Shown one piece after another: positions 53,242 through 62,956 of a DNA stretch of 64,000 nucleotides. Source of the stretch: Mycolicibacterium parafortuitum. GTDB taxonomy: Bacteria > Actinomycetota > Actinomycetes > Mycobacteriales > Mycobacteriaceae. The notes under the pieces are model-generated. The model was given only the letters and a program-made list of their open reading frames with translations, was not told the origin of the DNA and ran no database searches. Both the position numbers and the translations under genes were made by a program. Location: the NCBI RefSeq assembly GCF_002086815.1, contig NZ_MVID01000013.1, positions 1 to 64,000 on the forward strand. Reading direction: 5' to 3'. Within the stretch, counting starts at the first letter, position 1; every line of letters starts with the position of its first letter.

Positions 53242-54096
53242 CTACGGCGTCGGTGTGGCCGGGACGCCCTCCGAAGGCTGGACGATCACGAAACCGTTGC
53301 CGTAGAACGACACCTGCACGGCCTCGCCCGATCCGCGGCCGATCAGAGCGCCCGCTTTGAAGCTGGTCTTGAGTTGGGTCTGCAGGTCCGCCGACCAGGC
53401 CACCACGGCATTGGTGTCGGCGAACGTCGGCGCCTCGGCGGCGTCGAGAACCACCGGCGGGCCGTCGGTGGTCAGTGCCACCCATCCGGTACCGCGCAGC
53501 GTGGTGTTGAACAGCCCACCGGCGACCATGGTGGCGCCCCGGACACGCTCGATGTTCCAGTCCAGGCTCGACGAGAACGCCAGCACGTTCTTGCCGCTGA
53601 TCGACAGTCCGGAGTTGTTCAGGTTGAGCAGGTGCACGTCGTAGGACCGCTCGGCCAGGAAGACGTCACCCTGCCCCTGGCAGCGCATCAGCGGCAGTCC
53701 TTCGCCGGTCAGCGCCTTCTTGAGGAACTTCGAGGCCCCACCGCCCTCGAAGGAGAAGTCGACGTTGCCCTGGTACGCCACCATCGAGCCCTGACGCGCC
53801 ATGAACGGCTCGCCCAGGCGGACCCGGAGCATCTTCGTGTTCTGGTTGGCGATCGCCTTGGCTTCCTTCTCGCTGAACCGACCGTCGACGAGATCGCCGG
53901 TGATACCGGTGAATCCGTCGGCGCCGCCAGGAACCGGCTGCGCCTGCTGTTGCGGGGCGGCACCGCCACCCGGCGCTGCGCGGTGCACTTGGCCGCCCTG
54001 GGACACCTGGTCGGTCCACTGCTGTCCGTCATGCCATCGGTAGTCGAACCGCCCTTCGGGGTCCGGCTGCCAACTTCCCTGTCCGGGACCTGTCAT
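53242..54096 (-). CDS. AIM24-family protein with N-terminal DUF2510 domain
   Basis: The 284-residue protein starts with a DUF2510 motif (WQPDPEGRFDYRWHDGQQWT, residues 9-28). A Gln/Pro/Gly linker follows, then an AIM24-like double-stranded beta-helix (about 75-280) with MLRVRLGEPFMARQGSMVAYQGNVDFSF and GLFNTTLRGTGWVALTT. Function is unknown; a membrane-linked scaffolding role has been suggested for relatives. ATG 54096 follows GAGGAGG. It converges on dtd with one base between the two stops. Confidence 0.85.
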   Translation of the reverse strand: MTGPGQGSWQPDPEGRFDYRWHDGQQWTDQVSQGGQVHRAAPGGGAAPQQQAQPVPGGADGFTGITGDLVDGRFSEKEAKAIANQNTKMLRVRLGEPFMARQGSMVAYQGNVDFSFEGGGASKFLKKALTGEGLPLMRCQGQGDVFLAERSYDVHLLNLNNSGLSISGKNVLAFSSSLDWNIERVRGATMVAGGLFNTTLRGTGWVALTTDGPPVVLDAAEAPTFADTNAVVAWSADLQTQLKTSFKAGALIGRGSGEAVQVSFYGNGFVIVQPSEGVPATPTP

Positions 54097-54172
54097 CGCC
54101 GCCTCCTCTAGCGAAACTGCCGACATCACACTATGAGCCGACATCGCGTGGATCAGCTGGCATTCTGGCGGG

Positions 54173-54376
54173 ATGGCCAAGGAAATCGACCGGCAGCGAG
54201 CCCGGGGTGCGCTCTCCGTCGTCAAGCAGCACCCCGGCATGGTGCTGTTCGCGGTGTCGCCCGCGTTGTTGGTGATCGCGCTGGTGTGGTGGTTGGTGAG
54301 CCCGGGATGGGCCGTCGTCCTGTTGATCGCCGGCCTGCTCGGTGGCGGCGCGGCGGTGCTGCTCAAGCGCACCTGA
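54173..54376 (+). CDS. Small two-helix membrane protein
   Basis: The 67-residue protein has a basic N-terminus (KEIDRQRARGAL) and two hydrophobic stretches, about residues 22-39 and 42-60. It ends LLKRT. No family is recognised. CATTCT lies six bases before ATG 54173, a weak -10 match. It is divergent from the AIM24 gene with 76 bases between starts. Confidence 0.65.
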   Translation: MAKEIDRQRARGALSVVKQHPGMVLFAVSPALLVIALVWWLVSPGWAVVLLIAGLLGGGAAVLLKRT

Positions 54377-54440
54377 CGAGGCGGTTCCGCCGGCAGCGAA
54401 CGGCGCTCCACCTGCTGTGTAACGGTGTAATCATGTAAGC

Positions 54441-55007
54441 ATGCGACATCATCCCCACGGTCGACGTGCCCACCGCTCCGGCGGTTGGCAGCAATCCGAC
54501 CAACCCGACGCCACCGACGCCGCCGAATGGTTCGGCGGACGCCTACCCGACGACTGGTTCGACGGTGATCCCGAGGTCACCGTCGATCGCGAAGAGATCA
54601 CCGTGATCGGACGACTTCCCGACCCGGAGGCCGCCGAGAGCGAAGCCCGCGCGTCCGGCCGGGCCGCCCGGTTCCGCGAGCAGACCCGCGCCGACCGGAT
54701 GCGCATCGCCGACGAGGCCGAAGCCCGCTACGGCCGCAAGGTCGCCTGGGGCGTCGATATCGGAAGCGACGGCGCCGCGGAGCGGATCTTGTTCACCCAC
54801 TTGGCGGTGCCGGTGATGACCCGGTTGCGTCAGCCCGAACGGCAGGTGCTCGACACCCTGGTCGACGCCGGGGTGGCGCGGTCGCGCTCCGATGCGCTCG
54901 CCTGGTCGGTGCGGCTGGTCGGCGAGCACGCCGACGAATGGCTCGGCAAGCTGCGCGACGCGATGCGCGAGGTCGACGAACTGCGGTCCGAAGGGCCGCA
55001 ACTCTAG
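54441..55007 (+). CDS. Actinobacterial hypothetical protein
   Basis: The 188-residue soluble acidic protein has a His/Arg-rich start and a strand-like segment (VTVDREEITVIGRLPDP), followed by helices rich in Arg, Ala and Glu. The C-terminal half, RQVLDTLVDAGVARSRSDALAWSVRLVGEHADEWL, reads like a ribbon-helix-helix-like or dimerisation segment. I know this type only as conserved hypothetical in mycobacteria. Its stop shares CTAG with the converging molybdopterin oxidoreductase gene. Confidence 0.72.
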   Translation: MRHHPHGRRAHRSGGWQQSDQPDATDAAEWFGGRLPDDWFDGDPEVTVDREEITVIGRLPDPEAAESEARASGRAARFREQTRADRMRIADEAEARYGRKVAWGVDIGSDGAAERILFTHLAVPVMTRLRQPERQVLDTLVDAGVARSRSDALAWSVRLVGEHADEWLGKLRDAMREVDELRSEGPQL

Positions 55008-57172
55008 GGCGCGAGCCGCTCGACTGCCACGTAGGTCGAGCTCAACGCGGGGGTCTGCGACAGCGGATCGACCGGTCCGGCGTCGACCAGCAGGTTGCGG
55101 TTGACCCCGAACGCCTCCGGTGCCGATCCGCCGCGGGGGTCGAAAACCCTTGAGCCCCAGCCGTGGTCGATGATCACCATGCCCGGGCGGGGCTGGTCGG
55201 AGATCGATGCGGCCAACTCGACCGCGCCGACAGGGGAGTGCACCCTGACCCGGTCCCCGTCCCGGATGCCCAGTGACGACGCATCGTCGGGATGGATGAC
55301 GGCCTCGCTGCCCTTGCCGGACGGGTGCAGGCCCTGGAGGTCGTTCAGCCACGAGTTCATCGAGTGTCGGTGACGGCGGTTCGCCAGCTGGAACGGGTAC
55401 CCGGGCGGCGCCGCCGGTGCCGACTCGGCCAGCAGTTCCCTTGTGCGCTCGACAAATTCGGGCGGTGCGACGTGCACCCGCTTGTCGGGGGTGCGCAGTG
55501 CGTCGCGGAAGTGCCCGTATTCGCGTGGCCCCAGCACCCAGCCGTGCCGCCGGGACCGTACGTCACGCCAGGAGAGCCTGCGCCCGTTGAACTTCCGTCC
55601 GGTCGCCACCACCAGCCGGTCCACCCAGTGCGGGGTGAACTCGAGTCCGGGGCGGCCGGTGACCCGCGCCGCGGTCCGGGTGGCCTTGATGAACGAATTG
55701 AGTCCCTTCGCGCCGAAGAGCGGCCTGCCCATCGCGATGGCGAGGTCGACGAAGATCCGCCACTCCTGGCGCGCCTGCGGTGGCGGGTCGACGGCTTTGG
55801 CCCCGTAGTGCAGGTACGGTTCGTCGCGCATGTTGCTGGTGAACGACAGCAGGTCGTCGCGCTCCAGCCAGTGCACGGCGGGCAGCAGCCAGTGCGCATG
55901 CCGGTGGCTCTCGCGCTGGACGAAGTCGATGGCGACCAGCAGATCCAGTTGGGCCAGCGCCGCGTCGAGGCGTGCGCCGTCCGGACCGGACACCACCGGG
56001 TTGCCGCAGTTGATCACCATCGCCCGGATCTGGCCCGGTCCCGGCGTGCTGATCTCGTCGGGCAGCTCGGCCAGCGCATGCGCGCCGGCCACCATCTCGC
56101 GGCCCGACACCCGGTTGCGGTGCGGCGCCGCCTTCACCAGGCCCGCCATCCGGATCGCGTCGACGTAGCCCGGCTCGAACCGGCGACCGCCGGGCCGGTC
56201 CATCCGCCCCGTGATCACGTTGAGGACGTGGCCCAGCCACTCGCCGATCGTGCCGGTCAGATGCATCGACACCCCGGTGCGGGTGACCGCCATCGCGGAC
56301 TTCGCGATCGCGAAATCCCGTGCCACCGACTCGATCTGGCTGCGCGCGAGGTCGCAGCGGCGCGCCAGGTCGTCGAGGTCCGCGTCGGCGGCCAGCGCCC
56401 GTAGCTCAGCCATTCCGTGCGCGAGGTCGGTGCAGTCCTGTATGTGCTCGAGGCCCTCGTCGAGGATCACCTTGACCATGCCGAGCAGCAGCGCCCAGTC
56501 CTGGCCCGGGCGTATCGCCAGATGAACGTCGGCCCGCTCGGCTGATTCGGTGCGGAGCGGGTCGATCACGACGATCGTCGCGCCGTCGGCCTGCCGGGCC
56601 AGTGCCCGACGCCACCCGCCGGGCACCGTCTCCAGCCAGTTCCACGCGCTCACCGCCGGATTGGTGCCGACGAGCAGGAAGTAGTCGCAGTGGTCGACGT
56701 CGGACACCGGTGCCATCAGGATCGACCCGTACATCGCCTGGGCGACCACGTGCATCGCGTTCTGGTCCACCGACCCGACCGCGTACCGGCTCTGGGTGCC
56801 GATCGCGTCGAGCCAGGCGTTCATGAAGATCACGTTCGACGACGAGAACCCGGCCGGATTGCCGTAGTACACCCCGACCGCGTCGGGACCGGCCGCGTCG
56901 ATGGCGGCGTTCATCCGGGCCGCGATGTCCCTGATCGCCTCGTCCCAACTCGCCTCGACGTAGCGCTCGCCGACGCGACGCATCGGAGCCAGGATCCGGC
57001 GCGGGTGCTCGACCAGCCGTCCCGCGGTGCGGCCCTTGGCGCAGAAGTCCTGCCAGCTGTGCGGGTTCTGCTTGTCGGCGGAGATCTTGACCACCCGGTT
57101 GTCCGCGACCGTGACCTCGATGCCGCAGGCGGCCAAACAGTATCGGCAGAAAGTGTGCACGGTCTGCGTCAT
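55004..57172 (-). CDS. Molybdopterin-dependent oxidoreductase (formate-dehydrogenase/BisC-like)
   Basis: The 722-residue enzyme has an N-terminal [4Fe-4S] site, Cys9-x2-Cys12-x3-Cys16 and Cys44 (FCAKG). The molybdopterin domains follow (SVDQNAMHVV, LVGTNPAVSAWNW, VIDPLRTESAERADVHLAIRPG) and the C-terminal dinucleotide-binding barrel (NSWLNDLQGLHPSGKGSEAVIHPDDA). There is no Tat signal, so it is cytoplasmic. No electron-transfer subunit, chaperone or cofactor gene lies beside it. Its substrate cannot be called. ATG 57172 gives the conserved start just before the cysteine cluster; an extra 27-codon extension upstream looks untranslated. Confidence 0.88.
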   Translation of the reverse strand: MTQTVHTFCRYCLAACGIEVTVADNRVVKISADKQNPHSWQDFCAKGRTAGRLVEHPRRILAPMRRVGERYVEASWDEAIRDIAARMNAAIDAAGPDAVGVYYGNPAGFSSSNVIFMNAWLDAIGTQSRYAVGSVDQNAMHVVAQAMYGSILMAPVSDVDHCDYFLLVGTNPAVSAWNWLETVPGGWRRALARQADGATIVVIDPLRTESAERADVHLAIRPGQDWALLLGMVKVILDEGLEHIQDCTDLAHGMAELRALAADADLDDLARRCDLARSQIESVARDFAIAKSAMAVTRTGVSMHLTGTIGEWLGHVLNVITGRMDRPGGRRFEPGYVDAIRMAGLVKAAPHRNRVSGREMVAGAHALAELPDEISTPGPGQIRAMVINCGNPVVSGPDGARLDAALAQLDLLVAIDFVQRESHRHAHWLLPAVHWLERDDLLSFTSNMRDEPYLHYGAKAVDPPPQARQEWRIFVDLAIAMGRPLFGAKGLNSFIKATRTAARVTGRPGLEFTPHWVDRLVVATGRKFNGRRLSWRDVRSRRHGWVLGPREYGHFRDALRTPDKRVHVAPPEFVERTRELLAESAPAAPPGYPFQLANRRHRHSMNSWLNDLQGLHPSGKGSEAVIHPDDASSLGIRDGDRVRVHSPVGAVELAASISDQPRPGMVIIDHGWGSRVFDPRGGSAPEAFGVNRNLLVDAGPVDPLSQTPALSSTYVAVERLAP

Positions 57173-57231
57173 GCCGTCATGGTGCCCCGACCCCACCGCA
57201 GCCGTCCCCGAAACGGAATTGAGCGAAGCGA

Positions 57232-59136
57232 TTACCTGTTGACCATCGTCCAATACTCGCCGCGACGGGCCAGCAGCTCGTCGTGGGTGCCGCGTTCCAC
57301 GATCTTGCCCGCCTCCATCACCAGGATCACATCGGCGTCCCGGATCGTCGAAAGCCGGTGCGCGATGATGAAACTCGTGCGGTCCCGGCGCAGCGCACGC
57401 ATCGCGTGCTGGATGAGCACCTCAGTGCGGGTGTCCACCGAGCTGGTCGCCTCGTCGAGGATCAGCAGCTGCGGCCGGGCCAGGATCGCGCGGGCGATCG
57501 TGATCAGCTGCTTCTCACCGGCGCTGATGTTGGTGCCGCCGTCGTGGATGCGGGTGTCGTAGCCGTCGGGCAGCGTGTGCACGAACCGGTCGACGTAGGC
57601 CGCGGTGGCCGCCTCGATCACGTCGTCGCGCGTGGCTTCGGGGCGGCCGTAGGCGATGTTGTCGTAGATGGTGCCCGCGAACAGCCAGGTGTCCTGCAGC
57701 ACCATCCCGATCCGCGAGCGCAGTGATGCGCGGCTGACGGTGGTGATGTCGGTGCCGTCGAGCAGAATCCGACCCGAGTCGACGTCGTAGAACCGCATCA
57801 GCAGGTTCACCAGCGTGGTCTTGCCCGCGCCGGTGGGTCCGACGATCGCGACGGTCTGCCCCGGTTCGGCGACCAGCGACAGCTCCTCGATCACCGGAGT
57901 GTCGGCCCGGTAGCCGAACCACACCCGCTCGAATTCCACCCGGCCGCTGCGGCGGTCGGCGACAACCGGCATTGCAGGCGCCGGGTCGGCCGGCTCCTCG
58001 TCGGCGTCGAGCAGGTCGAACACCCGCTCGGCGCTGGCGATCCCGGACTGCATCGTGTTGTACATCCCCGCGATCTGGGTCAGCGGTTGGTTGAACTGCC
58101 GGACGTACTGGATGAACGCTTGGATTCCGCCGAGCGTGATCTGCCCGGTCGCGACCTGGATGCCGCCGATGACGGCGACCGCGACGTAGCTGAGGTTGCC
58201 GATGAAGATCGTCGCGGGGGAGACCAGCCCGGACAGGAACTGGGCGCCGAAACTCGCGTGGTACACGTCGTCGTTGAGGGCGCGGAACTCGTCCTCGGCG
58301 CGGGCGCGGTGGCCGAAGGTCTTGACGACGGTGAACCCGCTGTAGGTCTCCTCGATGTGGGCGTTGAGCCTGCCGGTGTTGGTCCACTGCGCGACGAACA
58401 GCTTGCGGGACCGCCGTGCGATCGAGCGGGTCACCCACAGCGACAACGGAACCGTCACCACGGTCAGCAGCGTCAGCATCGGTGAGATCGTCAACATCAT
58501 CACCAGCACCGCGATCACCGTCAGCACGGAGGTGAGCAGCTGGGTGATCGACATCGTCAATGACTGCTGCAGGTTGTCCACGTCGTTGGTGACCCGGCTG
58601 AGCACCTCGCCGCGTTGCCGGGAGTCGAAGTAGCGCAACGGCAACCGGTGCACCTTGTTCTCCACGTCGGCGCGCAGCCCGACCATGGTGCGCTGGACCA
58701 CGACGTTGAGTAGCCGCGCCTGCAACCAGACCATCAGCGCGGCAACCAGATACAGTGCGAGCGCGAGTGTCAGCGTGCGCGCGACCGCGCCGAAGTCGAC
58801 ACCCTGGCCGGGGACGACGTCCATGCCCGACAGCAGATCCGCGTAGGTGGTGTCGCCGCGGGCGCGGGCGGCCTCGACCGCCTGCTCCTTGGTCATGCCG
58901 GCCGGCAGGCCACGGCCGATCACCCCGTTGAACAGCAGATCGGTGGCATGCCCGAGGATGCGGGGACCGACGACGCCGATCGCGATGCCGCCGACCCCGA
59001 GCAACATCACCGCGACAGTCATCCCGCGTTGCGGCATCAGCTGTTTCAGCAGCCGGAGGGCCGAGGCCTTGAAGTCGCGGGAGCGTTCCTGCGGAGGTTC
59101 GGCCATCCGGATCCCGCGCCCGAGCGGCCCGCTCAT
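57232..59136 (-). CDS. ABC exporter half-transporter B (Rv1272c-like)
   Basis: The 634-residue half-transporter has a six-helix membrane domain (about 35-345) and an ATPase domain with Walker [11 protein letters not shown]. Walker [13 protein letters not shown] carries the catalytic Glu, and the switch His is in IIAHRLST. Its signature motif is altered (ISAGEKQ rather than LSGGQ), typical of one partner in heterodimeric exporters. ATG 59136 overlaps the stop of the partner gene (ATGA). Length matches Rv1272c (about 631). It likely exports a lipid or drug. Confidence 0.92.
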   Translation of the reverse strand: MSGPLGRGIRMAEPPQERSRDFKASALRLLKQLMPQRGMTVAVMLLGVGGIAIGVVGPRILGHATDLLFNGVIGRGLPAGMTKEQAVEAARARGDTTYADLLSGMDVVPGQGVDFGAVARTLTLALALYLVAALMVWLQARLLNVVVQRTMVGLRADVENKVHRLPLRYFDSRQRGEVLSRVTNDVDNLQQSLTMSITQLLTSVLTVIAVLVMMLTISPMLTLLTVVTVPLSLWVTRSIARRSRKLFVAQWTNTGRLNAHIEETYSGFTVVKTFGHRARAEDEFRALNDDVYHASFGAQFLSGLVSPATIFIGNLSYVAVAVIGGIQVATGQITLGGIQAFIQYVRQFNQPLTQIAGMYNTMQSGIASAERVFDLLDADEEPADPAPAMPVVADRRSGRVEFERVWFGYRADTPVIEELSLVAEPGQTVAIVGPTGAGKTTLVNLLMRFYDVDSGRILLDGTDITTVSRASLRSRIGMVLQDTWLFAGTIYDNIAYGRPEATRDDVIEAATAAYVDRFVHTLPDGYDTRIHDGGTNISAGEKQLITIARAILARPQLLILDEATSSVDTRTEVLIQHAMRALRRDRTSFIIAHRLSTIRDADVILVMEAGKIVERGTHDELLARRGEYWTMVNR

Positions 59137-60866
59137 CGGTCTCCCGCCGTCACCGACTGCGAGTCGGAGAACTCGCGGTACGCGTCGCAGGTCTGCATCA
59201 GCTGTTCGTGGGTGCCGGCGCCGACCACACGGCCGTCGTCGAGCACCACGATCTGATCGGCGCCGGCGACGGTGGAGATCCGCTGCGACACGATCAGCAC
59301 CGTCGCCCCGGCGGAGGCCTCCCGGATGCGCTCCCGCACGCGCGCGTCGGTGTGTACGTCGAGCGCGGAGAACGAGTCGTCGAACAGGTAGATCGCCGGC
59401 CGGCGGATCACCGCGCGCGCTATCGCCAGCCGTTGCCGCTGTCCGCCGGAGAAGTTCATCCCGCCCTGCGCCACCCGCATCCCGAGGCCGTCGGGATGGC
59501 CGGCGACGAACTCGTCGGCGCAGGCCACCCGCAGCGCCTCCCACATCTCGTCGTCCGTCGCATCGGCCTTGCCGTACCTCAGGTTGTCGGCGATGGTGCC
59601 GGCGAACAGGTAACCGCGCTGCGGCACCAGCCCCAGCGCGGCCCACAGGACCTCGATGTCGAGATCGCGCACGTCGACGCCGTCGACGCTGACCGCTCCG
59701 CCCGTCACGTCGTAGAGCCGGCACACCAGCGCCACCAGCGTCGACTTACCCGAGCCGGTGGAGCCGACCACCGCGGTCGTCGTCCCCGGCCGTACCGTGA
59801 ACGAAACCTGCTGGAGCACAGCGCGCTCCGCACCGGCGTAGCTGAACGTCGCGTCGTCGAACCGGATTTCGCCGCGCAGCGCCGAGGGTGCCGACGCGCT
59901 GGGGGAGTTCGCGATCGCCGGGCTGGTGTCCAGCACCTCGGTGATCCGCTCCGCGCACACCGACGCGCGCGGAATGATCACCAGGATGAACGTCGCCATC
60001 AGCACCGCGACCAGGATCTGCATGAAGTACGACAGGAACGCGATCAGCGAGCCGACCTGCATCTGGCCCGCGTCGATGCGCATGCCGCCGAACCAGATCA
60101 GCGCCACGCTGGAGATGTTGATCACCAACGTGGTGACCGGCAGCATCAATGCCTGCCAGCGTCCGGCCTCGATCGCGCTGTCGGCCAGCGCGGTGTTGGC
60201 TTCGGCGAACCGGTTGCGCTCGAACGGTTCCCGGGCGAACGCCCGCACCACCCGCAGGCCGGTCAGCTGCTCGCGCATCACCCTGTTGATCGCGTCGATC
60301 TGACGCTGGACCCGCCGGAAGATCGGCAGCAGCCGCGTCACGATCCCGTAGTTCGCCAGGGCTAGCACCGGCACGCTGACCACCAACAGCCACGACAGCC
60401 CGGCGTCCTGGTGGATCGCCATGAAGATGCCGCCGACGCACATGATCGGGGCGGTGACCAGCATCGTGGCGGTCAATTGCACCAGCAGCTGGATCTGCTG
60501 CACGTCGTTCGTGGTCCGGGTCAGCAGCGACGGTGCGCCGAAGCGGGCCGTCTCCTCGGCCGAGAACCCGGTGACGTGGTGGAACATCGTCGAGCGCATG
60601 TCGCGGCCGACTCCCATGCTGGCCCGCGACCCGAAGTACACCGCCCCGACCGCGCACACCACCTGGAGCGCCGTGACCGCGAGCATGACCGCGCCCAGTT
60701 CCACGATGCGGCGCACGTCGCCGCGCGCGACACCGTCGTCGATGATCGCGGCGTTGACGGTCGGCAGGTACAGCGTGGCCAGCGTGCTGACGACCTGCAG
60801 CCCGGCCACCGTTGCCAGCAGTGGTCGGTAAGGCCGGGTGAATCGTCGCAGCAGCTCCCAGAGCAT
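59133..60866 (-). CDS. ABC exporter half-transporter A with degenerate ATP site (Rv1273c-like)
   Basis: The 577-residue half-transporter has six predicted helices and an ATPase domain with Walker [11 protein letters not shown] and intact signature [12 protein letters not shown]. The Walker B catalytic Glu is Asp ([11 protein letters not shown]) and the switch His is Gln (IVSQRIST). Together with its partner this gives one intact and one degenerate ATP site, as in TM287/288-like heterodimers. ATG 60866 begins [16 protein letters not shown]; upstream codons are probably untranslated. It is the first gene of the pair and corresponds to Rv1273c. Confidence 0.92.
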   Translation of the reverse strand: MLWELLRRFTRPYRPLLATVAGLQVVSTLATLYLPTVNAAIIDDGVARGDVRRIVELGAVMLAVTALQVVCAVGAVYFGSRASMGVGRDMRSTMFHHVTGFSAEETARFGAPSLLTRTTNDVQQIQLLVQLTATMLVTAPIMCVGGIFMAIHQDAGLSWLLVVSVPVLALANYGIVTRLLPIFRRVQRQIDAINRVMREQLTGLRVVRAFAREPFERNRFAEANTALADSAIEAGRWQALMLPVTTLVINISSVALIWFGGMRIDAGQMQVGSLIAFLSYFMQILVAVLMATFILVIIPRASVCAERITEVLDTSPAIANSPSASAPSALRGEIRFDDATFSYAGAERAVLQQVSFTVRPGTTTAVVGSTGSGKSTLVALVCRLYDVTGGAVSVDGVDVRDLDIEVLWAALGLVPQRGYLFAGTIADNLRYGKADATDDEMWEALRVACADEFVAGHPDGLGMRVAQGGMNFSGGQRQRLAIARAVIRRPAIYLFDDSFSALDVHTDARVRERIREASAGATVLIVSQRISTVAGADQIVVLDDGRVVGAGTHEQLMQTCDAYREFSDSQSVTAGDR

Positions 60867-60991
60867 CCCGTTACTGTCGCACACCGCCGCCGGTCCGACG
60901 GCGCGGCGTTTGCACCTGAGAATCACATAAATGAGCAGGTCAGTCGGCATGTCGGTGGTTGACCCGGAGGGGTGCCGCTACAGTGCATGGC

Positions 60992-61564
60992 GTGACTGGA
61001 AGCTACCGCGGATTTCGTCGGCCGGTGAAGGCCCTGGCCGTCGTCGCTGTGGCCGTGATTCCGGTGCTCGCGGCGTGTTCGGATTCAGAGCCGCAGGGCC
61101 CGGCCGTGCCATCGACCGAGGCGCCGCAGGAGAACGTTTCGCACGGTCCGTTCTTCCCGCAGTGCGGCGGAATCAGCGACGAGGAAGTCGGCGCGGTCAC
61201 CGAGATCCCCGGGCTCGTCAACACCGCGAAGACCTCCGTCGGCTGCCAATGGCTGTCCGGCGGTTCCATCCTCGGTCCGCACATCTCGTTCTCCTGGTTC
61301 CGCGGCAGCCCGATCGGGCGCGAACGCAAGACCATGGAGCTGTCGCGCACCAGCGTCGAGGATCTCAACATCGAGGGCCACGACGGCTTCATCGGCATCA
61401 ATGAGGACCCGGATCCGAAGATCGGCGTCAACCTCTGCGAGATCGGCATCCAGTTCGACGACGACTTCATCGAGTGGTCGGTCAGCTACGCCCAGCCGCC
61501 GTTTCCGGACGCCTGCGAAGTGGCCAAGGAACTCACCCGCCAGTCGATTGTGAATTCGAAATGA
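60992..61564 (+). CDS. lprB: LprB-type DUF3558 lipoprotein
   Basis: The 190-residue protein has a basic n-region (SYRGFRRPVK), a hydrophobic core and lipobox LAAC (Cys near 31). The DUF3558-like domain has conserved cysteines (FFPQCGG, SVGCQWL, VNLCEIG and PDACEVA) expected to form two disulfides. It corresponds to Rv1274. GTG 60992 has TACAGT exactly seven bases upstream; GTG 60983 lies within that hexamer and is disfavoured. Its stop overlaps the lprC start (ATGA). Confidence 0.88.
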   Translation: MTGSYRGFRRPVKALAVVAVAVIPVLAACSDSEPQGPAVPSTEAPQENVSHGPFFPQCGGISDEEVGAVTEIPGLVNTAKTSVGCQWLSGGSILGPHISFSWFRGSPIGRERKTMELSRTSVEDLNIEGHDGFIGINEDPDPKIGVNLCEIGIQFDDDFIEWSVSYAQPPFPDACEVAKELTRQSIVNSK

Positions 61565-62106
61565 CCCGACGTCTGTTCAAAGCTGTGGCCGCCGCGGCCG
61601 CCGGCCTGGTCGTGCTGACCGGCTGCACACAGACCGTCGAAGGCACCGCGGCGAAGTCCGGCACCGGCACCGTGCCGCGCAACGACAACTCCGAGCGCAA
61701 GTACCCGAACCTGCTCAAAGAGTGCGAGGTTCTGACCGAGGACATCCTCGCCGAGACGGTCGGCGCCGACCCGCTGGACATCCAGAGCACGTTCGTCGGT
61801 GCGATCTGCCGCTGGCAGGCCGCCAACCCGGCCGGGCTGGTCGACATCACCCGGTTCTGGTTCGAGACGGGCAGCCTGGACAACGAGCGTGACGTCGCCC
61901 AGCAGCTGGAATACCAGATCGAGGAGCGCAACGTCGCCGGTATCCAGTCAATTGTCATGCGGCCCAACGATCCCAACGGCGCGTGCGGGGTCGCCAGCGA
62001 CGCCGCGGGTGTGGTGGGCTGGTGGGTCAACCCGCAGACACCCGGGATGGATGCCTGCGGAATGGCGATCAAGCTGATGGAGCTGACGCTGGCCACCCGC
62101 GCCTGA
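61561..62106 (+). CDS. lprC: LprC-type DUF3558 lipoprotein
   Basis: The 181-residue lipoprotein has a short signal (RRLFKAVAAAAAGLVVLTGC, Cys21 in lipobox LTGC) and a DUF3558 domain with four cysteines (LKECEVL, GAICRWQ, GACGVA, DACGMA). It corresponds to Rv1275 (about 180 residues). It is translated in tandem with lprB through ATGA and is divergent from the ABC exporter pair. The function is unknown. The stop is followed seven bases later by the tandem repeat array. Confidence 0.9.
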   Translation: MTRRLFKAVAAAAAGLVVLTGCTQTVEGTAAKSGTGTVPRNDNSERKYPNLLKECEVLTEDILAETVGADPLDIQSTFVGAICRWQAANPAGLVDITRFWFETGSLDNERDVAQQLEYQIEERNVAGIQSIVMRPNDPNGACGVASDAAGVVGWWVNPQTPGMDACGMAIKLMELTLATRA

Positions 62107-62113
62107 CGCCCAG

Positions 62114-62340
62114 CGCTCAGGCCGAACTGCGCGCTCAGCGCGCTCAGGCCGAATTGCGCGCTCAGCGCTCAGGCCGAATTGCGCGCTCAGCGCTCAGGCC
62201 GAATTGCGCGCTCAGCGCTCAGGCCGAATTGCGCGCTCAGCGCTCAGGCCGAATTGCGCGCTCAGCGCTCAGGCCGAATTGCGCGCTCAGCGCTCAGGCC
62301 GAACTGCGCGCTCAGCGCTCAGGCCGAACTGCGCGCTCAG
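62114..62340. repeat. Nine tandem copies of a 25-bp repeat (VNTR candidate)
   Basis: The unit is CGCTCAGGCC-GAAYTGCGCG-CTCAG. Copies start at 62114, 62141, 62166, 62191, 62216, 62241, 62266, 62291 and 62316. A two-base CG insertion separates the first and second. Six central copies have GAATTG and the first and last two have GAACTG. The last copy runs over the stop codon of the sixA-type gene. Copies abut with no spacers. Confidence 0.97.
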
Positions 62341-62855
62341 CGCGCGGTATGAAACTCCGTGAGCTCCGCCCCCCGCAACGCCCACCGATCCCACGGCGCG
62401 CTCGAGCGCAGCGCCGCGATCGACGACGTCGGATACTTCTGCGAGATCTGCGCCGCCGCAGCGCTGTTGCTGGATTCCTCGTCGGCCAGCCCCAGCGCGA
62501 CCGACGACATCACCGGTTCGTGGCCGATCACCAGCAGCGTCGAGACCTCGTCGTCGAAGCGTGCCTGCACACCGTTGATCTCCTCGATGAGGATGCCCGC
62601 GGTCGCGTCGTAGAGCCGGTCGACGAACTGCACCGGCGCGGTGATGCCGGTCCGTTCGAGCGTCTGGCGCGTCCTGGTCGCGGTCGAACACAGCACCGCG
62701 TCCACCCCGCCGAACGTCGCCCGGATCCACTCGCCGGCCAGCGCCCCCTCCCGGATGCCCCGCGACGACAGCGGCCGGTCGTGGTCGACCACGCCGTCCG
62801 GGTAGTCGGACTTCGCGTGGCGCAGCAGGAGCAGGGTGCGGTGTGGCTCGCTCAT
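62337..62855 (-). CDS. sixA: SixA-like phosphohistidine phosphatase (Rv1276c-like)
   Basis: The 172-residue histidine phosphatase has nucleophile motif LLRHAKSDYPDG near residue 11, DHDRPLSSRG, CSTATRTRQTL and VIGHEPVMSSVALGL. It removes phosphate from phosphohistidine or similar substrates. On the minus strand TACCTT lies six bases before ATG 62855, suggesting leaderless transcription. The final copy of the 25-bp repeat supplies its stop codon and last residues, so repeat change could alter its C-terminus. It matches Rv1276c (158 residues). Confidence 0.9.
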   Translation of the reverse strand: MSEPHRTLLLLRHAKSDYPDGVVDHDRPLSSRGIREGALAGEWIRATFGGVDAVLCSTATRTRQTLERTGITAPVQFVDRLYDATAGILIEEINGVQARFDDEVSTLLVIGHEPVMSSVALGLADEESSNSAAAAQISQKYPTSSIAALRSSAPWDRWALRGAELTEFHTAR

Positions 62856-62956
62856 CCATTAAAGGTAGGCCATGCCGGTGCGCGTCCACAGACTTGTCGG
62901 CGGGCGGCCCTACAGTAGCTGTGCCTGACGGAAACCACGGGAAAGGACGGGCTGAG

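Noticed and set aside
62114..62340. CRISPR array
   Set aside because: The 25-bp units abut directly with no spacers and no cas genes are present; this is a tandem repeat.
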